Origin: Flavobacterium sp. Leaf82
Lineage (GTDB): Bacteria > Bacteroidota > Bacteroidia > Flavobacteriales > Flavobacteriaceae
NCBI RefSeq assembly: GCF_001422725.1
Contig: NZ_LMMA01000032.1
Location: 779,186-843,185, forward strand
Reading direction: 5' to 3'
DNA: 64,000 nucleotides
Shown here: positions 16,854 through 26,610 of the stretch, piece after piece
Position numbering within the stretch: position 1 is the first letter of the stretch
Layout of the letters: each line of letters begins with the position of its first letter
Notes under the pieces: model-generated
Told to the model about the DNA's origin: nothing
The model's input: the letters and a program-made list of their open reading frames with translations, nothing else
Databases searched by the model: none
Position numbers and translations under genes: made by a program

Positions 16854-17696
16854 ATGGACGAAAATAAATTAGAAGAAGAGTTGAAAAAAATCTGGGATGA
16901 AACTCCCATTTCACATTCTGATAGCGAGAAAGAGATTTCCTGGCAGGAATTCCAGTCAAAAGCATTCTCGTCGAAAAAGCAAAAAAATAAACCATGGCGT
17001 TATTATGCAGCTGCGGCAGTATTGGTTTTTGGTCTTATTGGGACCGGACTGTATTTTAATAAATCTTCTGTAAATACTGAAATTAAGCTTACAGAAAATA
17101 TAATCGAAAATACGTCTTCGGTAATAAAATACATTGCCTTACCGGATAGTTCGAAAGTAGAACTGAGTCCGAATTCTAAAATTGTCTATGCTAATAATTT
17201 TGGAAGCAACAGAAAGATTGAAGTTTTTGGAGAAGCTTATTTTAAAGTTAAAAAAGATAAAAAACACCCTTTTCAGGTTTTTTGCAATGAAACTACAACA
17301 ACGGTTTTAGGAACTTCTTTTACCGTTACCGAAAATAATCGTGAAGAAGTTACGGTCGCACTTTATGAAGGAAGCGTTGAAATGACTGTAAAAGACCAGA
17401 ACAAAAAATGGATATTGAAACCCGGAGAAAAATTTACATACGGCAACAATACAGCTCTGGTAACTGATTTTAACAGGTTTGTAGATTTTGAGAACGAAAA
17501 ACTAAGTGTTGTAAATACTTATATCGAGTCTAATTACGGATATCATGTAACAATCCCAAAGGAATATTACAACCAGAGAATTACGGTGAGAATAAACAAA
17601 AAAGAAGATTTAAATACGATAATCGAATTAATATCAGAAATGTATAACCTAAACTATGTAGTAAATGACAATCTAAAGCAGATTACTTTTCAATAG
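16854..17696 (+). CDS. FecR-family anti-sigma factor
   Basis: I chose ATG 16854 (280 residues) over an upstream TTG at 16827 that overlaps the preceding gene. Residues 1-45 are the cytoplasmic sigma-binding part, WRYYAAAAVLVFGLIGTGLYF at about 45-65 is the single membrane span. The periplasmic FecR domain includes LPDSSKVELSPNSKIVYANNFGSNRKIEVFGEAYFKV (in parts) and FCNETTTTVLGTSFTV. A C-terminal DUF4974 domain (about 215-280) would contact the STN domain of the partner receptor. It lies directly upstream of that receptor gene. Confidence 0.93.
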   Translation: MDENKLEEELKKIWDETPISHSDSEKEISWQEFQSKAFSSKKQKNKPWRYYAAAAVLVFGLIGTGLYFNKSSVNTEIKLTENIIENTSSVIKYIALPDSSKVELSPNSKIVYANNFGSNRKIEVFGEAYFKVKKDKKHPFQVFCNETTTTVLGTSFTVTENNREEVTVALYEGSVEMTVKDQNKKWILKPGEKFTYGNNTALVTDFNRFVDFENEKLSVVNTYIESNYGYHVTIPKEYYNQRITVRINKKEDLNTIIELISEMYNLNYVVNDNLKQITFQ

Positions 17697-17703
17697 AAAA
17701 GAA

Positions 17704-17736
17704 AAGGATGTCCTAGCCGCGAAACTAAACATCCTT
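17704..17736 (+). other. Intercistronic hairpin between FecR and receptor genes
   Basis: AAGGATGT and ACATCCTT flank a 17-nt loop. There is no T run, so it is not a standard terminator. It could set the lower or higher expression of the receptor relative to the regulator genes. Confidence 0.45.
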
Positions 17737-17794
17737 CCCATATTCAGGATAGTATAAAACTATCTATTTAATAATATCAAAAATACAAAATTTC

Positions 17795-20413
17795 ATGAAG
17801 CATATAATTTCAGCATGCTTTTTTTTATTCAGTTGGTGTATGTTTTCTCAAAACGTAACCGTAACGACAGACCAGACTGTAACATTAAAAGAATTTTTTA
17901 AGCAGATAGAAGGTCAAACGGATTTTAAATTTGCTTTTACGGATCAAATTAATACAAGTCAAAAATATTTTACCCAAAAACGCACCTTTACAAATACCGA
18001 AATAAAAGAAATAATCAATGAACTGAACAAGAGTGCATCGATTCAATTCTCGATTGTAGGCAATAATATCTTTGTAAAGCAAAAAACTACAAAAGCGGCA
18101 TCAGCTAAAAAAAAAAACACGCTAACAGGTCAGGTTCTTGACGAAAATAGAGAACCGGTTATTGGTGCTAATGTTTTTATTAAAGAAACTTCTACCGGTG
18201 TTATAACGGATGCAAACGGATATTTTTCTATAGAACTTGATAATGGCAGTTATACTGTTGAGATTAGTTATGTTGGTTTAAAAAATAAAGAAAAGCAGAT
18301 TACGATTTCTGACGATGAAAAAATGAAATTTAGCATGGAGTCAGACAGTCATGAATTAGAGCAGGTAGTTATAACAACAAGCAAGGCAGTTGATGTAAAA
18401 AATACTCAAATGAGTGTGAATAAACTTTCGATGGCTGAGATTAAAAGGCTACCGACTGCAATGGGCGAACCGGATCCTTTAAAATCATTACTGACTTTGC
18501 CGGGTGTTACAAATGCCGGCGAAGCTTCGTCAGGATTTAATGTTAGGGGAGGTGCTGCTGACCAAAATTTGATTCTTTTAGACGGTGCTCCGGTTTATGG
18601 AGATTCTCATATGTTTGGATTTTTCTCTATTTTTAATGCAGATGTCGTAAGCGGACTGGATTTATACAAAGGCGGAATTCCGTCTAAATTTGGCGGACGC
18701 GTTTCCTCGGTTCTTGATGTAAGTCAGCAAACCGGAGATCTTACGGATTATAAAGTAAGCGGAGGTATTGGTCTTATCTCAAGCCGACTTATGGTGCAAG
18801 GGCCTATAAAAAAAGATGTTGGTTCGTTTATTATTGCAGGACGTGCTTCTTATGCGCATTTATTTTTAAAACTTACAGATATCAAAAGTTCTGTTATGTT
18901 TTATGATATTAATGCCAAGTTCAATTACCGATTGGGCGCCAATAATACAATTGCTTTTTCCGGTTATATGGGAAATGATTTATTTGATATAAACAATTTT
19001 TTCAATACCACTTACGGGAATACAATGGGAACGTTTAGCTGGAAACATAAATTTTCAGACAATTTAAACACGAACCTTTCTGTTTTTTACAGCGATTATA
19101 AATTTAATCTGCAAATACCATTTCAAAAATTTGAATGGAATAGTAAAATTACCAACTACGGATTTAAATACAACTGGAATCAAACGATATCAGACAATTT
19201 TAAACTTAACTATGGTATTGATGGTTTGTATTATGATTTTAATCCGGGAACTATAAAGCCTTATGGCAGTGATTCGGCTTTTAATTACAATCAATTAGAC
19301 AAAAAATATGCTTTAGAAACGTCTGCTTATCTGGATGTTGAAAATCAGATTACAGAAAAACTGAATCTTCGTTACGGTCTTCGTTACAGTATGTTTTATC
19401 GCTTAGGTAACGAAAATATCAGTACGTATGAAAACGGACAATCTGTGGTTTACAATCCTTTATATCATATTTATGAAGAAGGAACACCAACCGGAAGTAG
19501 TTATTACGGAAAAGGAAAAACCATCAGTAAATTTGATAACCTTGAACCACGATTGGCATTGTCTTATGCTTTTAATGATGAAACTTCTGTAAAGGCAAGC
19601 TACAACAGAATGGCGCAATACATTCATATGTTAGCAAATACCCGCGCTCCGTTGCCTATGACGATCTGGACACCAAGCGGACCTTTTACAAAACCACAGT
19701 TGCTGGATCAATATGCAGTAGGATATTTCAGGAATTTTAAGGAACGTGTGTACTCTTTTGAAGGTGAATTATTTTATAAAAAGATTCAAAACCGTATCGA
19801 TTATATTGATGGCGCAGACTTATTAGGTAACAATAATATCGAACAGGACATCCTGAACGGAGAAGCCAGATCATATGGTATGGAGTTGTTATTTAGAAAA
19901 AATACCGGTCGTTTTACAGGATGGGTTTCGTATACTTTATCCAGAGCTGAACAAAAAACGCCTGGCAGAACTCCAGAAGAACCGGGTATCGCCAATGGTC
20001 AATGGTATTTATCAGGATACGATAAATTGCATAATCTAAATGTTACTGCAAATTATGAGTTTAATCCTAAATGGTCTTTTAATGCTAATTTCTCTTTACA
20101 ATCAGGTCAGCCGGTAACATATCCAAACGGTTATTATGAATTTGGAGGAAGAAATATACCTAATTATACGTTGAGAAATGCGAACAGGCTTCCTGCATAT
20201 CATCACCTGGATGTTGGCGCAACTTATACGCCTAAACCGGATAAAAAGAAAGGATGGCAAAGCTATTGGGTATTTAGTATTTATAATCTTTATAACAGGC
20301 AAAATGCTGCATCGATGACGTTCTCACAAAATGAAGATACGGGAGTCAATGAGTCCAGACAATTATCTATTTACGGATTAGTACCTGGTGTTTCTTATAA
20401 TTTTAAATTTTAA
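17795..20413 (+). CDS. TonB-dependent outer-membrane receptor with STN and carboxypeptidase-like domains
   Basis: This 872-residue protein has a signal peptide (KHIISACFFLFSWCMFSQ), an STN signalling domain (about 24-97), a carboxypeptidase-regulatory-like domain (LTGQVLDENREPVIGANVFI, about 108-190), a plug (LPGVTNAGEASSGFNVRGGAADQNLILLDG in two pieces) and a beta barrel ending in aromatic GVSYNFKF. The STN domain identifies it as a transducer for the FecR/sigma pair upstream. It overlaps no gene and is followed after 4 bp by a DUF4249 lipoprotein, a common partnership in Bacteroidota. The imported substrate cannot be told from sequence. Confidence 0.95.
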   Translation: MKHIISACFFLFSWCMFSQNVTVTTDQTVTLKEFFKQIEGQTDFKFAFTDQINTSQKYFTQKRTFTNTEIKEIINELNKSASIQFSIVGNNIFVKQKTTKAASAKKKNTLTGQVLDENREPVIGANVFIKETSTGVITDANGYFSIELDNGSYTVEISYVGLKNKEKQITISDDEKMKFSMESDSHELEQVVITTSKAVDVKNTQMSVNKLSMAEIKRLPTAMGEPDPLKSLLTLPGVTNAGEASSGFNVRGGAADQNLILLDGAPVYGDSHMFGFFSIFNADVVSGLDLYKGGIPSKFGGRVSSVLDVSQQTGDLTDYKVSGGIGLISSRLMVQGPIKKDVGSFIIAGRASYAHLFLKLTDIKSSVMFYDINAKFNYRLGANNTIAFSGYMGNDLFDINNFFNTTYGNTMGTFSWKHKFSDNLNTNLSVFYSDYKFNLQIPFQKFEWNSKITNYGFKYNWNQTISDNFKLNYGIDGLYYDFNPGTIKPYGSDSAFNYNQLDKKYALETSAYLDVENQITEKLNLRYGLRYSMFYRLGNENISTYENGQSVVYNPLYHIYEEGTPTGSSYYGKGKTISKFDNLEPRLALSYAFNDETSVKASYNRMAQYIHMLANTRAPLPMTIWTPSGPFTKPQLLDQYAVGYFRNFKERVYSFEGELFYKKIQNRIDYIDGADLLGNNNIEQDILNGEARSYGMELLFRKNTGRFTGWVSYTLSRAEQKTPGRTPEEPGIANGQWYLSGYDKLHNLNVTANYEFNPKWSFNANFSLQSGQPVTYPNGYYEFGGRNIPNYTLRNANRLPAYHHLDVGATYTPKPDKKKGWQSYWVFSIYNLYNRQNAASMTFSQNEDTGVNESRQLSIYGLVPGVSYNFKF

Positions 20414-20417
20414 TAGT

Positions 20418-21257
20418 ATGTTACGATTAAAAAAATACAATTTAAAAAGTAAAGCATTTACTTTATTTAGTCTTCTGTTTGTTTTACTTTTTTTGTCCTG
20501 CGATAAGGTTGTTGAACTTGATTTAGAAGCCGGAGATCCCAAAATAGTGATCGACGCTGAGATAATGTGGGAAAAAGGAACTGACGGCAGCCAGCAATCT
20601 ATAAAAATAACAAGAATGGCACCTTATTACAGTGCCGAAGTACCAAAGGTTTCAGGAGCACAGGTAAGGGTCGAAAATATTAACGGGGATATTTTTACAT
20701 TCAATGAATCTGAACCGGGCTTATATGTCTGTACGAATTTTGTTCCGGTAATTAATATGGAATATAAATTATTTGTACAAGTTGATGGACAAAGTTTAAC
20801 CGCTACAGAAAAATTAGTTTCTGTATCGCCAATAGACAAAATAGAGCAGGAGTTAATGCCGGATATAACAGGACCCGATTTTATTGTAGTATCATTTTAT
20901 TATAAAGATCCGGCAGATCAGGTCAATTATTATCTGACGGATTACAAAGCAGATTATCTGGGTTATCCGGAACACAATTTATCAAATGATGAATTTGTGA
21001 ATGGAAATGAAATAAACGAAAAATTTGGAGGTACTGATTTAAAACCGGGAAAAATTATGGAAATAACCCATCGCGGTGTTTCCAAGAACTTTTATAATTA
21101 CATGAATTTAATTTTGCAAGCGGCAAGTTCGAACCCTTTTGGTGCGGTACCGGGCAATATTAGAGGCAATATAATTAATACAACTGATACGGATAATTTT
21201 GCATTGGGCTACTTCAGGTTATACGAAGCCAATCATGTTCTCTATACAGTAAAATAA
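20418..21257 (+). CDS. DUF4249 family lipoprotein, partner of the TonB receptor
   Basis: I chose ATG 20418, 4 bp after the receptor stop, giving 279 residues. The N-terminus has a hydrophobic stretch ending FVLLFLSC, a lipobox, then DKVVELDLEAGDPKIVIDAEI, the characteristic DUF4249 opening in which an E-L-D strand leads into an Ig-like domain. DUF4249 proteins occur next to TonB receptors and are thought to be outer-membrane accessory lipoproteins that help capture substrate. Translational coupling with the receptor is likely. Confidence 0.9.
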   Translation: MLRLKKYNLKSKAFTLFSLLFVLLFLSCDKVVELDLEAGDPKIVIDAEIMWEKGTDGSQQSIKITRMAPYYSAEVPKVSGAQVRVENINGDIFTFNESEPGLYVCTNFVPVINMEYKLFVQVDGQSLTATEKLVSVSPIDKIEQELMPDITGPDFIVVSFYYKDPADQVNYYLTDYKADYLGYPEHNLSNDEFVNGNEINEKFGGTDLKPGKIMEITHRGVSKNFYNYMNLILQAASSNPFGAVPGNIRGNIINTTDTDNFALGYFRLYEANHVLYTVK

Positions 21258-21282
21258 GAATTTAATTGAAGGTTGATTTGTA

Positions 21283-21318
21283 AATACATCTGGCATAAAA
21301 CGCATGTCAGGTGTATTT
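21283..21318 (+). terminator. Terminator of the sigma/FecR/TonB operon
   Basis: Fifteen-base arms AAATACATCTGGCAT and ATGTCAGGTGTATTT pair with two G-U pairs around a 6-nt loop and are followed by T residues. Confidence 0.85.
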
Positions 21319-21347
21319 TTTTTTGCCTGATAATAATAAGGCAGTTT

Positions 21348-21776
21348 CTACACAGATTCTTTTTGCTTTTTAAGCTTCAGATCAATAAAATTAGTCCATT
21401 TATCGTTTTCTTTCACGAACCATTTTCCAATTAATTCGGTGCTTTCCTCATTAAATTTACCTTCAAATCTCATGTCAGAACTTCTAATTTTAAAAATATT
21501 TTTGGTCAGGTAACCGGTCATGGAACCACTTTGACCTTTAGAATTGTAGTATTGCATTTTTGCCCTTGTTGGAGAATTTCCCAAAGAAATAATTTCGAAA
21601 GTCTGACTTCTTTCATTACCCATTTTTACATCAGCTTTATGCAGAATATAATTTCCGTTCAAAATATATTCATAAGTATCAATACCAATTAACTCTGCAT
21701 TGTCAGCTAAAATAGTTCCTTTAGTTACCCAAATTCCAATAAGCCGGCTAAAATTGCTTGTTTCTATCTTATTCAT
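21348..21776 (-). CDS. DUF1579/lipocalin-like small protein
   Basis: This 142-residue protein has no signal peptide. The pattern of beta strands, with an early LIGIWVTKGTI and IDTYEYILNGNYILHKADVKMGN, resembles the calycin-like DUF1579 group in which a G-x-W motif opens the barrel. Its function is not known. The gene starts 24 bp downstream of the stop of the large chemotaxis-type hybrid kinase gene and may be co-transcribed with it. Confidence 0.6.
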   Translation of the reverse strand: MNKIETSNFSRLIGIWVTKGTILADNAELIGIDTYEYILNGNYILHKADVKMGNERSQTFEIISLGNSPTRAKMQYYNSKGQSGSMTGYLTKNIFKIRSSDMRFEGKFNEESTELIGKWFVKENDKWTNFIDLKLKKQKESV

Positions 21777-21800
21777 ATTGTTTAATTTGCGTTGATTATT

Positions 21801-24800
21801 TTATAGCTGCATGGGTAAATAAACATAAAATACAGTTCCTTCGTTTACTTTACTTCTCACTTTAATAAATCCGTGATGATTGTCTGTGATTTTTTTTACT
21901 AAAGTTAATCCAAGTCCACTTCCGTGATATTGGTTATTGTTGTGCAAGCGATAAAAAGGTTCAAAAATTTTAGCATCAAATTCCTGATCAAACCCAATAC
22001 CATTATCGCTTATAGAAATTTTGAGATAATCAATATCCTTGTTTCCTCCAATCTCCAGAATTTCATCTACTGAAGATTTTTGCGTTTCGATTTTAATTTG
22101 AGGCACAACGCCTTCTTTTGTATACTTAACAGCATTGAGAATTAAATTGGTAAAAAGCTGTTGTATTTGATACGGTATTACTTTTAACTGCGGAAACGGC
22201 GCAATCTCAATCACAGCATTTTTTTCTAAAACAATATCCTTAATATCAGACATTGTTTTCTTTAAAAGTACATTCAGATCTGTTTTTTTATACTCTTTTT
22301 CTACAAAGTTTATTCGGGTATAATCGATAAGATCAGCAATTAACTGACTCATATTCGTTACCGCAAATAACATTCGGTCCAGATTGTGCTTACTCGTTTC
22401 TGACAAGTTTTTTTCATGATCGATAATTCGCTGGCAAAATATATGAATCTTACGAAGCGGTTCCTGCAGATCATGACTTGCAGCAGAGCTAAACGTTTCG
22501 AGCTGTTCGTTATATTTTTGTAATTCCTGATTTTTAATCGTCAGCTGTTCATTCGCAATAACAACATCAGTGGTATCTTCCAGAGCCAGAAGAATCATTC
22601 CGGCGGGTTTTGCGTTTAAAATTCGTCTGGCATTTACCATCATGATTTTTTTGCCAATTCCTTTACACATTGTATGAACCTGAAAATCTTCGATTGATGC
22701 TTTTTCTCCCAGCATTTTAACGATTAGATCCTTAAATTCCGGAATATCCCATTGACAATCCCCAATTTCAAAAAAAGAATGCCCTTCGGTTTCTTTTTCT
22801 GTCGTTTGAAAGTATTTGTAAAAAGCAGGATTGGCACTTTTTACAAAAAAATCCCTGTCAATGATTAATAAAGGTTCCCGAATAGTTTTAAAAATAGAAT
22901 CAGAATAATTTCTCATCGAAATCAATTGTTCCTGACGATCTACTAATTCGTCATTGACACACATTAATTCCTCATTATTCGATTGCAATTCTTCCGTTGA
23001 GGTTTCCAGTTCCTCATTCATCGCCTGCAATTCTTCACTGCTGCTCAGTAATTCTTCATTCGTAGATTGAAGTTCCTCAAAGGCAGTTTGCTGTTCTTCG
23101 GTTACACGTTTGATATCTGCGCGAAGCTGTATCAATTCATTTTCTAACTCAACAATTCGCTTTTGATTAGAATTTTTTCTTGTGGTTTTATCCCCGTCTA
23201 CTAAATTAGCAATTGTTTTTTTGTAAAAAAGAATCATTATATGCTCTTCATCATCAGGAATTAAAACGACTTCAAACGAAGCTGTATAAGGCTGATTTTT
23301 GACAATTATATTCTCCTTAAAGACGTTTTTCTTGTATTTTTTTATATTTAAAATGGCATTACGAAGTTCAAAACTAATTCCTTCACGAGCCATTTTCAGC
23401 ACATTAAAATTAGGTTTTCCCGGCGAAGGCAGCAAGTAAAAACTGGTATCTCCGTGAAAATGTACAATTTCGAGCTGTTCATTTATAATAACGCTTGCCG
23501 GAGTATATTGTAAAAATAAAATATCAGAAGCAATTTTTCTAAAATCAGTTTCAGCCGAATTCCTTTTTTCAAATGATTCGATTTCACTGTTTATACTTAG
23601 ATTTATGGGTTTTAAAGCATCAGGAACATATCTGGTAAAAGCAGATTTACGAATGTATATTTTTTCATTTATCCCAATAGGTTCAAACAAACTATGCGCG
23701 TTGTATGCAGTTTCTGATTTTCCAAGAAATAAAATTCCCTTTTCTTTTAGTGAATAATGAAAAGAACTCAATACTTTATTTTGCAAAAAAGGATTAAGAT
23801 ATATCAATACATTTCTGCAGGAAATTAAATTAATACGTGCAAAAGGCGGATCTTTTATAAAATTGTGAACTGCAAAAATGCACATTTCGCGTATTACCTT
23901 ATTGACATGATAATTTCCGTCATGTTTTGTAAAATAATTTTGAAGCCTACTTGGCGAAACCTGTTGTATATCCTGTGCCGAATAAATAGCAGTTCGGGCT
24001 TTTGAGATGAATTTTTCAGAAATATCCGAGGCAAAAATCTGAACCTTTATATCCTTATTATTTTTTTCGGCAAGAAATTCATGAATACTTATGGCGATAG
24101 AATAGGCTTCTTCACCAGTGGCACATCCTGCAACCCAAATGCGTATATTATTGTTGGATACATTCTGGATCAGCTGCGGATAAACCAATTCCGGCAAAGA
24201 GTCAAAAAAACTGGTATCCCTGAAAAAATACGTAACCGGAATCAAAAAATCATTAAAAAGTAGATCTTGCTCTGTTTTGTCATTTCTAAGATAATAGTAA
24301 TAATCCTGTAAAGTGTCTTTGCGGGCGATCACCATTCTTCTGGAAATGCGGCGTCTTATTGTAGGACGTTTATAATGACTGAAATCATTTCCGGTTCTTA
24401 ATAAAATAAGATTCGTAATTAAGTTTAATACTTCTTCTTCATTTTTTAATACATGGTCCTGTTCGGTGTACGCATGGTTAATCTTGTAGCTTTTTTGAAT
24501 CTCAATTAATTGCTGCGGTATCAGCTCAGGCGCAAGTATATAATCGACAGTATCTGCTTCAATAGCACTTTGGGGCATTCCTTTAAAAGCAGCAGTTTCA
24601 GGATCCTGAGCGATTGTCACACCGCCAAGTTCCTTGATTTTTTTTAATCCAAAAGTCCCGTCAAAAGCGGTACCCGAAAGAATTATACCAATCGCAAAAC
24701 TCTTATGAACTTGCGCCAATGATTCAAAGAAAATATCAATCGAGGCATTTTTTCTTTCATTTCTCGTTCTGGGATGTATTTTTAAAATACCATCTTCTGC

Positions 24801-25088
24801 AACCAAATTGGTGTTTTCCGGGATTATGTAAACGTGGTTGGGTGCCAGATTGATATCATTGATAATTTCATGTACCGGAATGTTAGTATGTGGTGATAAA
24901 ATTTCGACCAGATTACTGGGATGATCCGGTGATAAATGCTGTACCAGAACATATGCCATTCCCGATTTATCCGGTATTGCATTTAATAATTTTTTAAAAG
25001 CATCCAATCCTCCGGCAGATGCGCCGATACCAACAACAGGAAAATCCTGTTTAGACTTTTTAGGTTCTTGATTGTCAGGTGATTTCAT
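21801..25088 (-). CDS. CheB-CheR-PAS-histidine kinase hybrid
   Basis: This 1095-residue protein has four parts. A CheB methylesterase-like domain (about 15-200) has GIGASAGG (Ser), QHLSPDHPS (His) and GTAFDGTFG (Asp) of the catalytic triad. A CheR methyltransferase domain (about 225-490) has RRRISRRM, PVTYFFRD and VAGCATGEEAYSIA. A coiled coil rich in E-E-L-Q repeats (about 640-730) and a PAS domain (about 735-860) follow. The histidine kinase has FSSAASHDLQEPLRKIH as H box, LFTNLILNAVKYT as N box and GSGLGLTLVKKI. No receiver or chemotaxis array genes are adjacent. Such hybrids occur in non-chemotactic bacteria and probably signal through methylation-like or phosphotransfer reactions; the partner may be the receiver at 25542. 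Confidence 0.93.
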   Translation of the reverse strand: MKSPDNQEPKKSKQDFPVVGIGASAGGLDAFKKLLNAIPDKSGMAYVLVQHLSPDHPSNLVEILSPHTNIPVHEIINDINLAPNHVYIIPENTNLVAEDGILKIHPRTRNERKNASIDIFFESLAQVHKSFAIGIILSGTAFDGTFGLKKIKELGGVTIAQDPETAAFKGMPQSAIEADTVDYILAPELIPQQLIEIQKSYKINHAYTEQDHVLKNEEEVLNLITNLILLRTGNDFSHYKRPTIRRRISRRMVIARKDTLQDYYYYLRNDKTEQDLLFNDFLIPVTYFFRDTSFFDSLPELVYPQLIQNVSNNNIRIWVAGCATGEEAYSIAISIHEFLAEKNNKDIKVQIFASDISEKFISKARTAIYSAQDIQQVSPSRLQNYFTKHDGNYHVNKVIREMCIFAVHNFIKDPPFARINLISCRNVLIYLNPFLQNKVLSSFHYSLKEKGILFLGKSETAYNAHSLFEPIGINEKIYIRKSAFTRYVPDALKPINLSINSEIESFEKRNSAETDFRKIASDILFLQYTPASVIINEQLEIVHFHGDTSFYLLPSPGKPNFNVLKMAREGISFELRNAILNIKKYKKNVFKENIIVKNQPYTASFEVVLIPDDEEHIMILFYKKTIANLVDGDKTTRKNSNQKRIVELENELIQLRADIKRVTEEQQTAFEELQSTNEELLSSSEELQAMNEELETSTEELQSNNEELMCVNDELVDRQEQLISMRNYSDSIFKTIREPLLIIDRDFFVKSANPAFYKYFQTTEKETEGHSFFEIGDCQWDIPEFKDLIVKMLGEKASIEDFQVHTMCKGIGKKIMMVNARRILNAKPAGMILLALEDTTDVVIANEQLTIKNQELQKYNEQLETFSSAASHDLQEPLRKIHIFCQRIIDHEKNLSETSKHNLDRMLFAVTNMSQLIADLIDYTRINFVEKEYKKTDLNVLLKKTMSDIKDIVLEKNAVIEIAPFPQLKVIPYQIQQLFTNLILNAVKYTKEGVVPQIKIETQKSSVDEILEIGGNKDIDYLKISISDNGIGFDQEFDAKIFEPFYRLHNNNQYHGSGLGLTLVKKITDNHHGFIKVRSKVNEGTVFYVYLPMQL

Positions 25089-25259
25089 GAGGTGTTACTA
25101 TTTTAAATCAAAGTTATAAAGTCTTTTATAATAATAATATTCAAAAAATGGGAATCATGTAAAATCTGCGTAAAATTATATAAAATTAAGGTTTTGATAT
25201 TTATAAAATTTGCGAATATCAAGGATCTTAAAACGTGTAATTAATTAAAAATCAATGCT

Positions 25260-25496
25260 ATGAAAAATATGCTTATTACAATCGCAATGTTAGGAGTTAT
25301 GGGATATGGTTTTGCCCAGGAGACTACCAAAACAACAAAAAAAGCAAAATCTAAGCCAGATACAATTGTTAATCGTACTACGAAAACTAAGGTTGAAAAA
25401 AAATCGACTTATAAAACTGATTCAATAAAAACAAAACCGGCGAAAAAGCATAAAGCTAAAACAACCACAATCGGAAGAGATTCAATTCCGAATTAA
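25260..25496 (+). CDS. Small exported lysine/threonine-rich protein
   Basis: This 78-residue protein has a signal peptide (MKNMLITIAMLGVMGYGFAQ). The mature part is almost wholly K, T, S, D and P, for example ETTKTTKKAKSKPDT and KTKPAKKHKAKTTT. It is strongly basic and likely disordered in the periplasm or outside the cell. No family is recognised. It is divergent from the CheB-CheR kinase gene and has its own terminator. Confidence 0.7.
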   Translation: MKNMLITIAMLGVMGYGFAQETTKTTKKAKSKPDTIVNRTTKTKVEKKSTYKTDSIKTKPAKKHKAKTTTIGRDSIPN

Positions 25497-25517
25497 TATC
25501 TGTCATAGAGATTTTCG

Positions 25518-25540
25518 AAAACCTGTGTTTTACAGGTTTT
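25518..25540. terminator. Intrinsic terminator
   Basis: AAAACCTGT and ACAGGTTTT form a 9-bp stem with a short loop, followed by T residues. It overlaps the end of the convergent receiver gene region at 25542. Confidence 0.8.
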
Positions 25541-25541
25541 T

Positions 25542-25916
25542 TTATGTCAAATTTTTTAATAGATTTTTCAGTACTTTAAAATCATTGGGTTTAGTATAAA
25601 AATCTATTGCGCCTAAATCTCTTATTTTGGTTTTTATATCCAGAGGTATCGATGTCGAAAATATGATTACCGGAATGTTTTTTATTATTTCTCTCTTTTT
25701 TATTTCAGTCAATAGTTCCATGCCATTCATAAAAGGCATATTGATATCAAGAAAAATAAGATCAGGACGAATTTCATTATTTATAAGTTGTTGCAAAGCA
25801 TTAACCGGATTATGAATTGCTGTATAAGCAGCTGCAGAAACTTCTTCAAGTGCCTCTAAAAAGAAATTGCAGTCATCATAATCGTCATCTATTTGTAGAA
25901 TGTTTTTATATTTCAT
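25542..25916 (-). CDS. Single-domain response regulator (Rcp1-like receiver)
   Basis: This 124-residue protein is only a receiver domain. The acidic pocket is IDDDYDD near residue 8-14, the phosphoacceptor Asp sits in LIFLDINMPFMNG, the Thr/Ser switch in VIIFSTS, and the Lys in FYTKPN. There is no output domain, so it must act through protein contact. It is close to the CheB-CheR-kinase gene on the same strand, with one divergent gene between them; partnership with that kinase is inference. Confidence 0.92.
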   Translation of the reverse strand: MKYKNILQIDDDYDDCNFFLEALEEVSAAAYTAIHNPVNALQQLINNEIRPDLIFLDINMPFMNGMELLTEIKKREIIKNIPVIIFSTSIPLDIKTKIRDLGAIDFYTKPNDFKVLKNLLKNLT

Positions 25917-26071
25917 AATGATTTGATTGTTGATTTTAGCACAATTTGCAAGGGGTAATTCTTTAGAAACTTGTGGTCAAATAACATAATTCTGTTATGA
26001 GGAATCAAAAACTTACACAGGAGGGATGAATAGTAAGAATATTTTCATAATTATTGATTTTAAGGGGTAAA

Positions 26072-26102
26072 AAAAGCTTGTTATATGGCACAACAAGCTT
26101 TT
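26072..26102. terminator. Intrinsic terminator
   Basis: AAAAGCTTGTT and AACAAGCTTTT form a perfect 11-bp stem with a 9-nt loop, flanked by A and T runs. It ends the small lipoprotein gene on the minus strand. Confidence 0.85.
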
Positions 26103-26123
26103 CCTAAAAAAATTGTAGAGAAA

Positions 26124-26282
26124 TTAATCCACTATGGTTACGTAAAGTGAATCCTTTTGATAATGTGCAGCCTCTTGTTTATCGCGTGCGTAATCTTCGT
26201 CATCGCAATGTGGGGCACAGTTTGCATTTAAAATTGTAATTAAAATAATGGTCAAAATAATCTTAATTTTTAGCATTTTCAT
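26124..26282 (-). CDS. Small predicted lipoprotein
   Basis: I chose the ATG at 26282, which follows an AGGA ribosome-binding site, giving 52 residues. The longer frame adds 17 residues that would spoil the signal sequence. A hydrophobic stretch IKIILTIILITILNANC ends in a possible lipobox Cys at residue 22. The mature part is about 30 residues, acidic, with a second Cys (PHCDDEDY). No family is recognised. Confidence 0.5.
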   Translation of the reverse strand: MKMLKIKIILTIILITILNANCAPHCDDEDYARDKQEAAHYQKDSLYVTIVD

Positions 26283-26397
26283 AATTCCTTTCTTAAAGTT
26301 ATTTTCAATTAATTTTCGTAAATGTAAAATCATGACTAAATACGAGTTTATATAATTTCATTTTTTTGTTATATAATTTCCATGTTTTTTTTGCAAG

Positions 26398-26520
26398 AGG
26401 AGTGAATAGGAGAGAGTATAGAAGAAAGAGTAAAGAAGAAAGAGTATAGAGGGAAGATTTTTAGAAATGAGATTATAGAAGAAAGAGTAAAAAGAATTAA
26501 GATTATAGAGAAAGATTATT
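26398..26520 (+). repeat. Purine-rich degenerate repeat tract (GAAGAAAGAGTA)
   Basis: The 12-mer GAAGAAAGAGTA occurs exactly at 26421-26432, 26435-26446 and 26478-26489, embedded in about 120 bp of nearly pure A/G strand asymmetry. The copies are irregularly spaced and part of a wider family of related words such as GATTATAGA. No coding frame is supported here. Confidence 0.7.
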
Positions 26521-26610
26521 GATTAGGAAAAAAATACTTCCCCTATCCATGGATTATTAGTAGATAACTAGGAGGGTTTATATTTTTATGCAAGGTAAAA
26601 TCGCAAATAC

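Noticed and set aside
26421..26489. Possible CRISPR-like repeat
   Set aside because: The 12-mers are purine-rich, irregularly spaced and have no spacers or cas genes.
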